Position numbers and translations under genes: made by a program. DNA of 41,555 nt from a virus, in the IMG/VR virus record IMGVR_UViG_3300044633_000786, positions 1 through 41,555 of that record. One strand, written 5' to 3'. This document shows, one piece after another, positions 25,977-36,600 of this stretch. Position 1 is the first letter of the stretch; each line of letters opens with the position of its first letter. The notes under the pieces are model-generated. The model was not told the DNA's origin. It ran no database searches and worked only from the letters and a program-made list of their open reading frames with translations.

Positions 25977-28198
25977 TGTCATATCCTGTTAATCATACAG
26001 ATGGCCAACAAAAAACAATTGTTGCAGATCAGGTTATTAATAACTCAACATCGTTGAGTTTTGTTGGAAAAAATTATGCAGGTTATGGTCAAATAATTGC
26101 CGAAAACTTTCTACATTTAATGGAAAATTTTGCAAACATTTCTGCACCATTAAATCCAGTTGAAGGACAGTTATGGTATGATAATACTCCTGGAGTTAAT
26201 GCACTTAAAATTTATAATGGAACCATATGGAATCCGGCAGGTGCTATTAAAAAAGCATCAACCCCACCGTCATTAACAGAAAGTGTTAATGGCGATTTAT
26301 GGGTAAATCCAAATACTAAACAGTTGTTTATGTTTTCGGGGTCAAACTGGGACTTAATTGGTCCGCAGTTTAGTAGTGGATTAAAATCAGGTCCAGTAGT
26401 TGAGATTATTACTGATATTTTAGGTGACGACCATGCAGTTGCAGCTATATATGCGCAAAATGAACAAGTTGTTATTATTAGTCAATCTGCATTTACTCCG
26501 AAGTTAAGCATTAGCGGGTTTAAACAGATTAATAAAGGTATTAATTTGTCAACTGCTAATCAATCGGTTAATCTAACTAAATTTTGGGGAACTGCAGAAA
26601 GCGCAGATGGATTAGTTATTAATGGAAGTGTAGTTAGTTCAAATAATTTTTTAAGATCAGATGTAATTTCATCAACTAGTAAATCAATTAATATTCGATC
26701 AAACGATGGAATTGGTATTGGCACTAATATTAGTTTTAAAATAAGTGTTGATGATGTATCAAATTTAGTTAGCTTAACTGCACGATCTGGTAAAAACATT
26801 AGTTTTGATTTTACTAATTCAGAAGATACTATTTTAGCTGTCGGCGCATCTTGGTCATCAACTATTGTAACATTAACATTTGCAACGTTACCAAAAACTC
26901 CATTTGCAATTGGTACATCGATTAGTGTTGCTAGATTTATTCCAACTGCATATAACGGAACATTTACAGTAGTTGGCGCTAGTGCAAGTTCAGTTAGCTA
27001 TGTAATAGCAGTTAATCCTGGACCAGTAACAGTATATGGTCAAATTAAAAGTGCTGATGCTGGATATTCGTCTGGACTGTTTATTAAGTCAGATTTAACA
27101 GTTGGGATTAGAAATTCGTCACCAACTGAAGCATTAGATGTAAATGGAAATATTTTAACTAATAGTGCGTTAAAGGTTACTGGTACATCTGATTCTACAT
27201 CACTAACAACTGGCAGTATTATAACAAGTGGCGGATTAGCAGTTACTAAAAAGTCAAATTTTGGCGATACTGCTAAATTTAACAATACGGTTAGCTTTTA
27301 TAAAGAGAGCGGTGGATCAGTAATGTTGCCATCATATTCGGAAACACAAATTGGAATGCCGTTATATGATATTGGATCAGAAAGTTTACCATTTAGAGAC
27401 ATCTATGCTCAAACAATTTATGGTGATATTAACGGAGATATCACAGGCAACGTAGACGGTAATGTATACGGTTCTGCAAATACGTTACAATTTGCTAGAC
27501 TGTTTACAGTATCAGGTGATGTAACAGCTACTGCTGTCCCATTTAATGGTTCTGCAAATGTAACACTTGAAACTACAGTAAGTCCTAATTTTATTTCAGC
27601 AAAACCGGCAGCAACTAAATCGTTAGTAACTGATGAAATCTTAACATTTCGCCCAAGTACTGGTCTACAAAGAACTACTAAGCAGCTATTTTTAGCATCT
27701 GTACCAGTAGTGCCAATTGGGTCAATTATAACATATGCAGGTATATATGCACCTGTTGGCTATTTGTTATGTGACGGCTGTGAAGTTCAAATTGCATCGT
27801 ATCCAGATTTATTTAATATAATTGGGTACTCATATCGAAATAAAACAGGATTAGTAGGTGACGGCACATTTGCATTACCTGATTTGCGAGGACGGTTTCC
27901 GTTAGGCAGAGATGACATGGATAACGATTTAACAGTGCGTACTGCATCAAACTTAGAAGTAAATGCAGGCGGCAATCGAAATGGTATTGGGACTGCTGGC
28001 AGCGATCGAGCATTCCGAGTTCATCATAATTCATCAACTACATTAGGTGCAGGTTCAGGAAGTGAATCGTTTGGTGTACCGTCGGTAGTTGGCGTACACG
28101 GAAGCAATGTGACAGAGAATGCCACAGGAAATCCTAATTCAATTATGAATCCATATCAAACAATAAATTATATTATTTTTACTGGTGTATTACAATGA
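25976..28198 (+). CDS. Tail fibre with collar domain (paralogue 1)
   Basis: A 740-aa fibre. Residues 1-130 hold a domain shared with the next two genes (SLSFVGKNYAGYGQIIAENF, then NPVEGQLWYD). Residues to about 230 are also related, including the TKFWGTAESADGL segment. The middle is beta-rich shaft sequence with GDINGDITGNVDGNVYGSAN. Residues about 577-646 are a phage tail-collar domain (PIGSIITYAGIYAPVGYLLC, then FALPDLRGRFPLGRD), as in T4 short tail fibre gp12. The chain ends NPYQTINYIIFTGVLQ, the usual end of this family. Likely a trimeric receptor-contacting fibre. AGGAG at 25964-25968 is the ribosome site. The stop overlaps the next start (ATGA). Confidence 0.8.
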   Translation: MSYPVNHTDGQQKTIVADQVINNSTSLSFVGKNYAGYGQIIAENFLHLMENFANISAPLNPVEGQLWYDNTPGVNALKIYNGTIWNPAGAIKKASTPPSLTESVNGDLWVNPNTKQLFMFSGSNWDLIGPQFSSGLKSGPVVEIITDILGDDHAVAAIYAQNEQVVIISQSAFTPKLSISGFKQINKGINLSTANQSVNLTKFWGTAESADGLVINGSVVSSNNFLRSDVISSTSKSINIRSNDGIGIGTNISFKISVDDVSNLVSLTARSGKNISFDFTNSEDTILAVGASWSSTIVTLTFATLPKTPFAIGTSISVARFIPTAYNGTFTVVGASASSVSYVIAVNPGPVTVYGQIKSADAGYSSGLFIKSDLTVGIRNSSPTEALDVNGNILTNSALKVTGTSDSTSLTTGSIITSGGLAVTKKSNFGDTAKFNNTVSFYKESGGSVMLPSYSETQIGMPLYDIGSESLPFRDIYAQTIYGDINGDITGNVDGNVYGSANTLQFARLFTVSGDVTATAVPFNGSANVTLETTVSPNFISAKPAATKSLVTDEILTFRPSTGLQRTTKQLFLASVPVVPIGSIITYAGIYAPVGYLLCDGCEVQIASYPDLFNIIGYSYRNKTGLVGDGTFALPDLRGRFPLGRDDMDNDLTVRTASNLEVNAGGNRNGIGTAGSDRAFRVHHNSSTTLGAGSGSESFGVPSVVGVHGSNVTENATGNPNSIMNPYQTINYIIFTGVLQ

Positions 28199-29079
28199 GT
28201 TATATTATAAACAAAACAGATGGTTCAGTATTAACTGAAATTACTGATGGAAATATTGATCAAGTAGCAACTGATTTAACGTTAATTGGTAAAAGTGCAA
28301 GTGCATACGGTGAATATATTAATGAAAATTTAGTTAGATTATTAGAAAATTTTGCTAATACATCACAGCCGTTGCATCCGGTTGAAGGGCAGTTGTGGTA
28401 TGATACAATTGAAAAACGGGTAAAAGTATATGACAGCACTGCAGGGTTTAAATTAACTAGTGGTACTATTGTGTCTGATATCGTGCCGTCGTCAATTGCA
28501 CAAGGCGATATATGGATTGATAGTAAACGTCAGCAATTGTATTTTAATGACGGAGTTGCAACGATTTTAGCAGGGCCGTACGATCCTGCAGTAACTGGAT
28601 TTAGCATTATTGAAGTGTTAGACATTTATGATATACCTAAAACACTAATGGTATTAGTAATTGATACTGTACTGTTTGCAATTTATAGTAATGAAGAATT
28701 TACTCCCGGTTCTGATATCTTAGCATCTGGCTTTTCGGATCAAATTAAAGTTGGTTTAAATTTAATTAACTCATCAATAATAACAAATGTTGCAGATCCG
28801 GTAAGTTTACAAGATGCCGTAAATAAACGTACATTAATTAACAGTATAAAATTAGCACCATTAGTTGTATCAGTTGACATTTCTGCATTTACTGGAGATA
28901 AAAATGCAAAGATTATAACAGACTATCTTAATGTATTATTCCCCCCATCTGAATATAATGTTGCAGGCGGCACTACTAGATGTAAGGTGATTTGCAATGA
29001 CACTACTGCTCCAATTGAAAGCCAAATAACTATTAGACAGTTTTACTTAACAAGTGGAACATGGCAAATTCCAAGCTAA
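28195..29079 (+). CDS. Short tail fibre paralogue 2, without collar domain
   Basis: A 294-aa protein whose first 230 residues are related to the genes on both sides (LTLIGKSASAYGEYINENLV, HPVEGQLWYDTIEKRVKVYD, GDIWIDSKRQQLYF). It has no shaft or collar region. After about residue 215 it ends in a different domain containing LVVSVDISAFTGDKNAKIIT, TRCKVICND and a final TSGTWQIPS. It could be an adaptor that caps or branches the fibre, or a product of duplication followed by loss. It starts in an ATGA overlap with paralogue 1 and has only a weak ribosome site, consistent with coupled translation. Confidence 0.68.
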   Translation: MSYIINKTDGSVLTEITDGNIDQVATDLTLIGKSASAYGEYINENLVRLLENFANTSQPLHPVEGQLWYDTIEKRVKVYDSTAGFKLTSGTIVSDIVPSSIAQGDIWIDSKRQQLYFNDGVATILAGPYDPAVTGFSIIEVLDIYDIPKTLMVLVIDTVLFAIYSNEEFTPGSDILASGFSDQIKVGLNLINSSIITNVADPVSLQDAVNKRTLINSIKLAPLVVSVDISAFTGDKNAKIITDYLNVLFPPSEYNVAGGTTRCKVICNDTTAPIESQITIRQFYLTSGTWQIPS

Positions 29080-29126
29080 TTTATAACAAATACAACTAAA
29101 TATAATAAAATAAGGAATCCTACAAG

Positions 29127-30641
29127 ATGGCATACATCATTAACAAATACAACGGTGATCAAGCAGCAGTAGTAGATGATGGCACAATCAATACTACTCT
29201 TGATCTTAAATTAATTGGCAAAAATTATGCCGGTTATGGCGAAGCTCAAAACGAAAATTACACATGGTTGCTTGAGAATTTTGCAAGTCAAACTGCTCCA
29301 CCAAAAGCAATCGTTGGCCAACTATGGTATGATACTTCTGAACAAAAATTAAAACTTAACAACGGTACTGGAAAATGGCGTACACTTGGAGTAGTTGAGG
29401 TAGTTGTAAATAATAGTGTTACTAAGATTAACGATTTAGAAACTGGTGATTTATTTTGGAATACTACTAATGAACAACTATGGTGTAAAAGTGCAACTGA
29501 AAATGTATTAATTGGTGGGAAACTTATTGGTATTTCAACTGCAATGAAATCTAGTACAGTATTAGCAGATGACGGTGAATCTTACGAAGTTATAGAAGCA
29601 ATGATTGACAATGTTACTACGTTTGTAATTAGCAGCGCGTCAGCTGAATTTACTTTAGATCCTACAGAGGATTTAACTTCAGTTGGTTTCTTAACCATTT
29701 ATCCCGGTATTACTATTAAAGGAATTAATTCAACATTATTTACATCGGATACGTATCAGTTTTGGGGAACTGCATCTGATTCTCAAAGATTAGATGGGTT
29801 TGAATCTAGCGAGTACATTAACAAAACTTTACCAATTTTTCCAAATCTTGCAAATTTTGCAGATACTGGATTATCAATCGGTGCTGCTCCAAATGAAAGA
29901 TTACTTATATCAATCGATGGATCTACACCTACATTTTACAATCAAAGCAACAGTACAATTACATTTAAAACAACTGAATTAACATTAACAAAATATCCAA
30001 TGAAATTAGTTGGTCAAAATATTATACCTGGTAATGCGAATAATTCAAATATTGGTTCACCTACTGAAAAATTTAATACAGTATATGCAACTACATTTGA
30101 AGGTAATGCAACTAGTGCCGATGGAGTAACACTCGACGGCGTTGCAAAATTAGCTAGTGCAGCAGCAGATCCGGATACTGTAGTAGTAAGAACAAATGAT
30201 ATTATCGAATTTGGTGGAATCCAATGTACCGCAGGGTCAATTACTGCAACATACTTTATTGGTAATGCATTTTTAGGAAATGGTGATATTGCAGAAAAAT
30301 ACTTAGCCGATGCAGTATATGACGTGGGAACTGTAATGATGATCGGCGGTGATAACGAAGTTACTGCTGCAACATCAGGACATCGTGCAATTGGTACCGT
30401 ATCACAAGATCCTGCGTACTTAATGAATGCTAGCCTAGAAGGCGGCATTGCAATTGCATTAAAAGGACGCGTACCGGTAAAAGTAGTTGGAAAAGTAACA
30501 AAAGGTGATCGATTAATTTCTACTGATAGTGGTGTAGCAAGAAGTTATACAAATGCAGATGATTCAAGTTTTGTATTTGCAGTTGCATTAGATTCTAGCG
30601 AGTTTGAAGATATTAAAATAGTTGAAGCATTAGTGCTGTAA
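29127..30641 (+). CDS. Tail fibre paralogue 3 with a different C-terminal domain
   Basis: A 504-aa member of the same N-terminal family (LKLIGKNYAGYGEAQNENYT, AIVGQLWYDTSEQKLKL, YQFWGTASDSQRLDGF). A short shaft (IGSPTEKFNTVYATTFEGNA) matches the end of the shaft in paralogue 1. The C-terminal 125 residues differ: GDIAEKYLADAVYDVGTVMM, IAIALKGRVPVKVVGKVTKG and DRLISTDSGVARSY. This resembles the terminal domain of several phage fibre and appendage proteins, possibly of the self-cleaving or trimerising chaperone class, though no cleavage residues can be assigned. AAGGA at 29112-29116 lies 10 nt before the ATG in a 47-nt gap. The next giant gene follows after 14 nt. Confidence 0.7.
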   Translation: MAYIINKYNGDQAAVVDDGTINTTLDLKLIGKNYAGYGEAQNENYTWLLENFASQTAPPKAIVGQLWYDTSEQKLKLNNGTGKWRTLGVVEVVVNNSVTKINDLETGDLFWNTTNEQLWCKSATENVLIGGKLIGISTAMKSSTVLADDGESYEVIEAMIDNVTTFVISSASAEFTLDPTEDLTSVGFLTIYPGITIKGINSTLFTSDTYQFWGTASDSQRLDGFESSEYINKTLPIFPNLANFADTGLSIGAAPNERLLISIDGSTPTFYNQSNSTITFKTTELTLTKYPMKLVGQNIIPGNANNSNIGSPTEKFNTVYATTFEGNATSADGVTLDGVAKLASAAADPDTVVVRTNDIIEFGGIQCTAGSITATYFIGNAFLGNGDIAEKYLADAVYDVGTVMMIGGDNEVTAATSGHRAIGTVSQDPAYLMNASLEGGIAIALKGRVPVKVVGKVTKGDRLISTDSGVARSYTNADDSSFVFAVALDSSEFEDIKIVEALVL

Positions 30642-30655
30642 GGAGCAAGAAATAA

Positions 30656-33600
30656 ATGGCAATTTTAACAAGTGATTATAATGCACTCCAAGCTAGAATT
30701 TCAAAAATTCTAGGTGTTGGGGCAAACGAGTTTGGATACGGACAACTATTAGAAAGTTCTCAGTTAGCCACTACTGTTCCGGCACAAATACCTGATTTTA
30801 CAGAATTACGTAACGATATACTAGCTGCTAAATATCACCAAGTTGGTATACCTGCAACACTTCCTATTTCTGTAATAGGAACTACCATTACTGCAGGACA
30901 GTGGTCACAATTTTTAACAGTAATGACTCAAGTTGAGGCATCAAAATTAGTGCCGCCTCATTCAACACAAGCAACTAGGGTTGAGTTAGCAAACGAAGAA
31001 ACACCGTCTAACACATGGAACAATACAACTACTCACACAGTAACTGTACAGTTTGATGACGCGGAACAAATGCGTTATTATTTTAATACCGGTAGTTCCA
31101 TTGAATTTAGTGCGTCGAGTGTTAATACTGCAACTAATACAAAATCAGTTGCATGGAGTTCATTATTATCTGGATTAGGAGTAGTTAGTTTTAAATATGC
31201 ATCAACTACTTCGACTAAATCAACAGGATCGTCAGTTGGTTTTAAATCATTAACTGCAGATGATCAAATTGTATTTAAGAAAACTAAATCAGATACGCCG
31301 TCGGCTAATATATATCAAATTGTAGCTAGAAAAGATAATGACACTGCTACTATTGTTTTTACAATTTATTACATAAACGCCGGAGCAAATGTAACTGGTG
31401 TAATTCATAGTGTTGTTAGCGCGTATTATGCATCAGGTAGTTATGTTGATATTTCACCTCCGATTGCATATAGTGAATTTGCTGCAGGGGTGTCTAACCC
31501 AACTTATGCATTATCAAGGTCTATAGCTAGCGTTAATGAAACAAATCTTAATGTTGTGTTTACTGTAACAACTACGAATTTCTCCGACGGCTTGTTATAT
31601 TTTACAGTGTTTGGTACTAGTATTTCAAAATCTGATTTTGATCCAACATCGGATCTTGTATTAAACACGTTATACGGAACAGTTGATATTGTAGGCAATA
31701 CTGGAACATTTACATTAATTCCGGCTGCAGACTTATTTACAGAAGGTAAAGAACAATTCCAAGTTCAATTAAGAATTGATAACGATCCTAAAAGTCCAGT
31801 ACTTGCACAATTAAGTTCATTAGAAATAATTACAGACACTTCGTTGACACCACCTGCGCCGACATATTCAATTTTACCGTTGTCAACAACTGCAGTAACA
31901 GAAGGTCAAACTATATTATACCGAATTGTTACTAAAAATGTAAAAGATGGAACTGATTTATATTGGTCAACAAAAGTATTAACACCGTCACTTCAAGCAA
32001 ACGACTTTTTAGATAATAGATTAAATGGCGTTATCACAGTATATGGAAACTTAACTGAATTGTATAGAACAATTTATGAAGATACATTATCTGAAACTAC
32101 TGCAGAATCTTATCAAATTGTGTTGTCAGTAGTTAATCTAGATACTGGTATTTCAAAAACTGTTCAAACTAGTGAATTAGTAAAAATTACTGATAAAGTT
32201 TCTATTGAACCAGATGTACCGTATGTTGTACTTGCTGATGATAATTCTATTCCAGAAGATTCAACAACTAAAGTAACGTTTACTATTAACACACCAAAAC
32301 TTCCAGTAAATACAAAATTATATTGGAAAACAGTTAAAGATAACGGTGTGCTAACAGCTACAGATTTTACTGATGGTACATTAACTGGTTCAGTTGTTAT
32401 AAAAAATAACGTTGGTATTGTTGTTAGAAAAGCAAAAAAAGATTTGTTAACTGAAGGTAATGAAACATTTCATTTATCGGTATATTCAGACGTTGGGATG
32501 ACAAAATGGTTAGTTGATAGTGATCCAATTACTATTGACGAAACTGTAACCTATCAATTACTTAGAACTCCGGCAACAATGGCAGAAAGTACTACAAGCG
32601 GTGCACTTGGAGCAGGTGTTATGTTTGATCTTACTACACCGTGGTTGACTAATGGTACTATATTATACTGGACTACTGTGTCTAGACAAGGTGTTGTTAT
32701 CGCATCTGATTTTACAGATAACGCAATCGATGGTACGGTTGTAATTAATGCTAATAAAGGTAGTATTCTTAGACGTGCTGCAACCGATTTATTAGTAGAA
32801 GGTATTGAACAATTTCATTTAGAAATTCGGGCATCTGAAGGTACTAGCGGCCCAATTTTAGTTTCAAGCCAACTTACTTCTATTACTGAAACCGTTGCTT
32901 ATGAAATTTTACCAACAACATCATATATTGTTGAAAATCAACCAGGTGTTAATTTTGAAGTTAAAACACCATTTTTAGCAAACGGAACACTATTATACTG
33001 GCAAACTGTAGTAGATACTGGATCAATTACAGCATCGGATTTTACAGATAACAGATTATCAGGTACTGTTGAGATTAACGGTAACATGGGAACTATTCCT
33101 AGGGTTGCAATTCTTGACGCATTAACTGAAGGCAAAGAATCGTTCCATTTAATTTTAAAAACAGGCTCTGCAATTAGTACTAAGGTTGCTACTAGTTCGA
33201 TAGTTACAATTGGTGAAGATGTTGGGTTTACAATTAATGCGTCTACACCGTCATTTACTGAAGGCTCAACTGCAATTACTTTTAGTTTTACAACACCATC
33301 TTTACCGGACAACACTAAAATATTTTGGACTACACTAAGACATGCTGGTAATATTACTGCTGATGATTTTATTGTATCGGATGCGCAAGGTGGCGCAGCA
33401 CAACGATTAGATGGGTATGCACTTACTACAAAAAATAAAGGTTCATTTATTATTTCAGCTAGACGTGATAATGTAACTGAAGAGCCTGAAACATTCAAGA
33501 TTCAATTACGTATTGATTCAAAATTAGGTGCAGTTCAAAAAGAGTCGGAGTTAATTACATTAAATGAGATTATACCATATACTATTAGTCCGTCGGTAGT

Positions 33601-36600
33601 GTCAGCTAACGAAGGCGATACTGTACAGTTTAATGTTACTACACCATGGATTTCAGATCAAGAAAAACTCCAGTTAAACTGGACTACGTTTTCAACCCTT
33701 GGTACCATAAACACAACCGATCATCCGGACTTTACTGATTCAACATCCGGATCAGTTACAGTTAATGGTAATTCTGCAAAGATTTTTAGAACAATAAACA
33801 AAGATACATTTACTGAATCGGGTATTAAGAATTTTGGGTTAAAATTGTGGAGTACATCAGGAACTTTATTAGCTACTAGTACAGTTGTTACTATGGTTGA
33901 CACCTCTCAAACTATAGTGGTTCCAGAACCAGAACCACCAACATACGATGTTGTTCCTAGAAAAACAAAAATTATAGAAGGTGAATCGGTTATATTTGAC
34001 GTTCTTACAGATAACGTATTACCAGCAACTCCGCTTTATTGGTCGACAGTTAGAAGTAATAATTGCGAATTATTGCAAACTCAAAGTTCATCTCCGGTAT
34101 ATATTACATATGACAATCCGGGCACTGCAAGTAAATTAGGTCGCACTACTATTACTGTAACAGCTTCTGCAAATAATAATAGAATTGACGCTGATCGTAT
34201 GTTCTTACTTGTGTTACGTACTGGGTCAGTTAACGGCACAGAGGTTGCTACTAGCGCAATGCCAGTATCATTAGTTGATGCAACTCCTTACCTAATTAAA
34301 GCAAATAATTCTTCAATTACAGAAGGTAGTTCAACTGGCGTAAGATTTGATATTTCAACTCCGGATGCTTCGTTTGGTACAACAATGACATATACGATTG
34401 TTCCTGAAGCTAACAGTACTATAACTTCTGATGATTTTGTTGGATTGTCATCGTTAACTAATCCAGTTACGATTGATCAATATGGTTTAGGTAATTTTAC
34501 GTTACTTGCTGCAGCTAATTCACCTAAAGAAGTTGATGAATCATTCCGTATTGAATTAAGACCTCAAGGTAGTCAAACACCGGTTACGTTAGGTTTACCG
34601 AGTCCAATTGTAAAAATTACAGAACTTGCAGTATATACATTAACTTCAACTACTCCAAATAATTCAGTAATGGAGGGTAATACAGCAACATTTGTATTCT
34701 CAACTCCAAAGTTACTACAAGACATAACATACTCTTATAGACTTATTGGAGTAGGTGCTAATGGTAGCACGTTAGACGGCTCTGATTTTTCACCGGCTAG
34801 TTTAACTGGGTCGTTTATAGTAACTAAAGAAGCAAGTTCTTACAATCTTTCTATATCAACAACAGTTGGTTCACTCATCGCTCCAGAAGGGTCGGAACAG
34901 TTCCAAGTTGAAATATATCAAAGTAATGTATTAATTATATTAACAGGCGGTAGCCCAACTATTACTATTACTGAGGATACACCGTATAAAATTAAAGAAA
35001 CAGCCCGCGAGGTTACGGCAGGTAATGTTATAGTATTTGAAGTTACGTCACCAAAGCTTGATATTAATACACAGTTGTTATGCGAGATTGTCTCAACAGT
35101 CCCTGGCGCAATTACCGCTAGCGATTTTGGTGAAGGTAGCATGACACTAAATGTAAATTTAATTACCGGATATGCCGGAACACTTACGTTAACTACTGTT
35201 AATCCTAACCCAGCAAAAGGTAGCAGACCTTTTACTGTTAGATTATACAACCTTGCGCAATCTAGTTATGTATCTAGCGGGACAGTAACAATTAAAGATG
35301 CACCAGTTACAACTACTCCAGGTGGTCCAGTTACACCTACCCCAGGTGGTCCAGTTACAACTACCCCAGGTGGTCCAACTACACCAAATTATAAATACTG
35401 GTACTTAACAGCTAAGTATAGTAAGGTTATACTAGGTGATCCAATGGAGTTTACTCTTACTACCGATGGACCTACTGCATCGGATCGGGTAATTGACTGG
35501 GTGATTGTGCCTTGGAAAAATATAGCTGGTACAGGCACTCCAGTGCTGCCGCCGCAATTGGTGTTAACTGGTTCAATAACTCTACCTGCTAACCAAGCCA
35601 AACTTGATTTTAGTGTTGCAACACCTAGTTTATCTGCCATATGGATAGGGTTTGCAGTTCTTCTTGAATTAAGAATTGGCGGAGCTCTCTTAACATACGA
35701 GATAAACCATTCCAATACGTATACATATGTAGAGCTGTATTACCTTAAAAACATAGATATTTATCTTGATACTGGTAATACTTTAATACATAGTCCAGCA
35801 GGAAAAAATGCTCCAGATTTAGTGTATAAAGTATTTGTACCCTATTATTATCCATTTACAACAATTGAAATTTTTGCTGATCCAGATGCATATACACCAA
35901 CTCCGGCTCCTTTTACAGTAGAACGCATAGTTAGTGTTCCGGATCCTACAGCACTTTCTCAAGCGCCGGCAACAGGTAAGATTAGCGATGTCCGGACAGT
36001 AACAGGTAACCAACTATTAAATCAGCCACATACTCTTAATTATAGTCTCCCTCAAAGTACTAATTTACGGTTTGGGTCTACTGGTCTTAAACCTACATTT
36101 ACATTAGTTGCTCCGGATTCGTATGTAATTACTGCTAATTTTCTGACAATTGATGAAACACCAACAAAGAACACAGTTCGATTTACAGTTACAACGCCAA
36201 CGTCAGTTCCTGCCGGTACTTTAATAAGCTGGACTTTAATTGGTGTTGATTATAAACGATTAGGGTTACAAACTAATAGTGGAAGTAAAACTAAAGATCC
36301 ATCTAATAATACTTGGTTTGATTTTACTGCAGTTGCAAATCAGTTAGACGATACAGTAACTGAATTTTATATATCAGTAGACGCTACCGAACCTGGAAAA
36401 GTGTTAACAAATCAAGGGTCAAGTCCAAAAGTAAAACTTGAGGATACTTCAAAAAAACTAAAACATACTGTTGATATTACAGGTTATTTTAATGGTAACG
36501 GTGTTGGAAGTATCGCAGGTATTACTATGCCAGCGTCAGCATCAGCAGTTGTTAACAAGGAAACTGGAACTTTAAGAATTACAGCTGCAGTGTCTCCTGC

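Noticed and set aside
29080-29126. TATAAT and a TAAATA motif in the gap before 29127 as a promoter
   Set aside because: No -35 element lies at suitable distance, and the nearest late-type match (ACTAAATA) differs at a core position; it may be weakly active but is not supported.
30651-30658. AATAAATG as a late promoter for the adhesin gene
   Set aside because: It overlaps the start codon itself, so a transcript from it would lack the start; ribosome site and gap suggest read-through from upstream.
32938-33498. 186-aa minus-strand open frame inside the adhesin gene
   Set aside because: Antisense shadow of a codon-biased repetitive gene; no gap, promoter or ribosome site.
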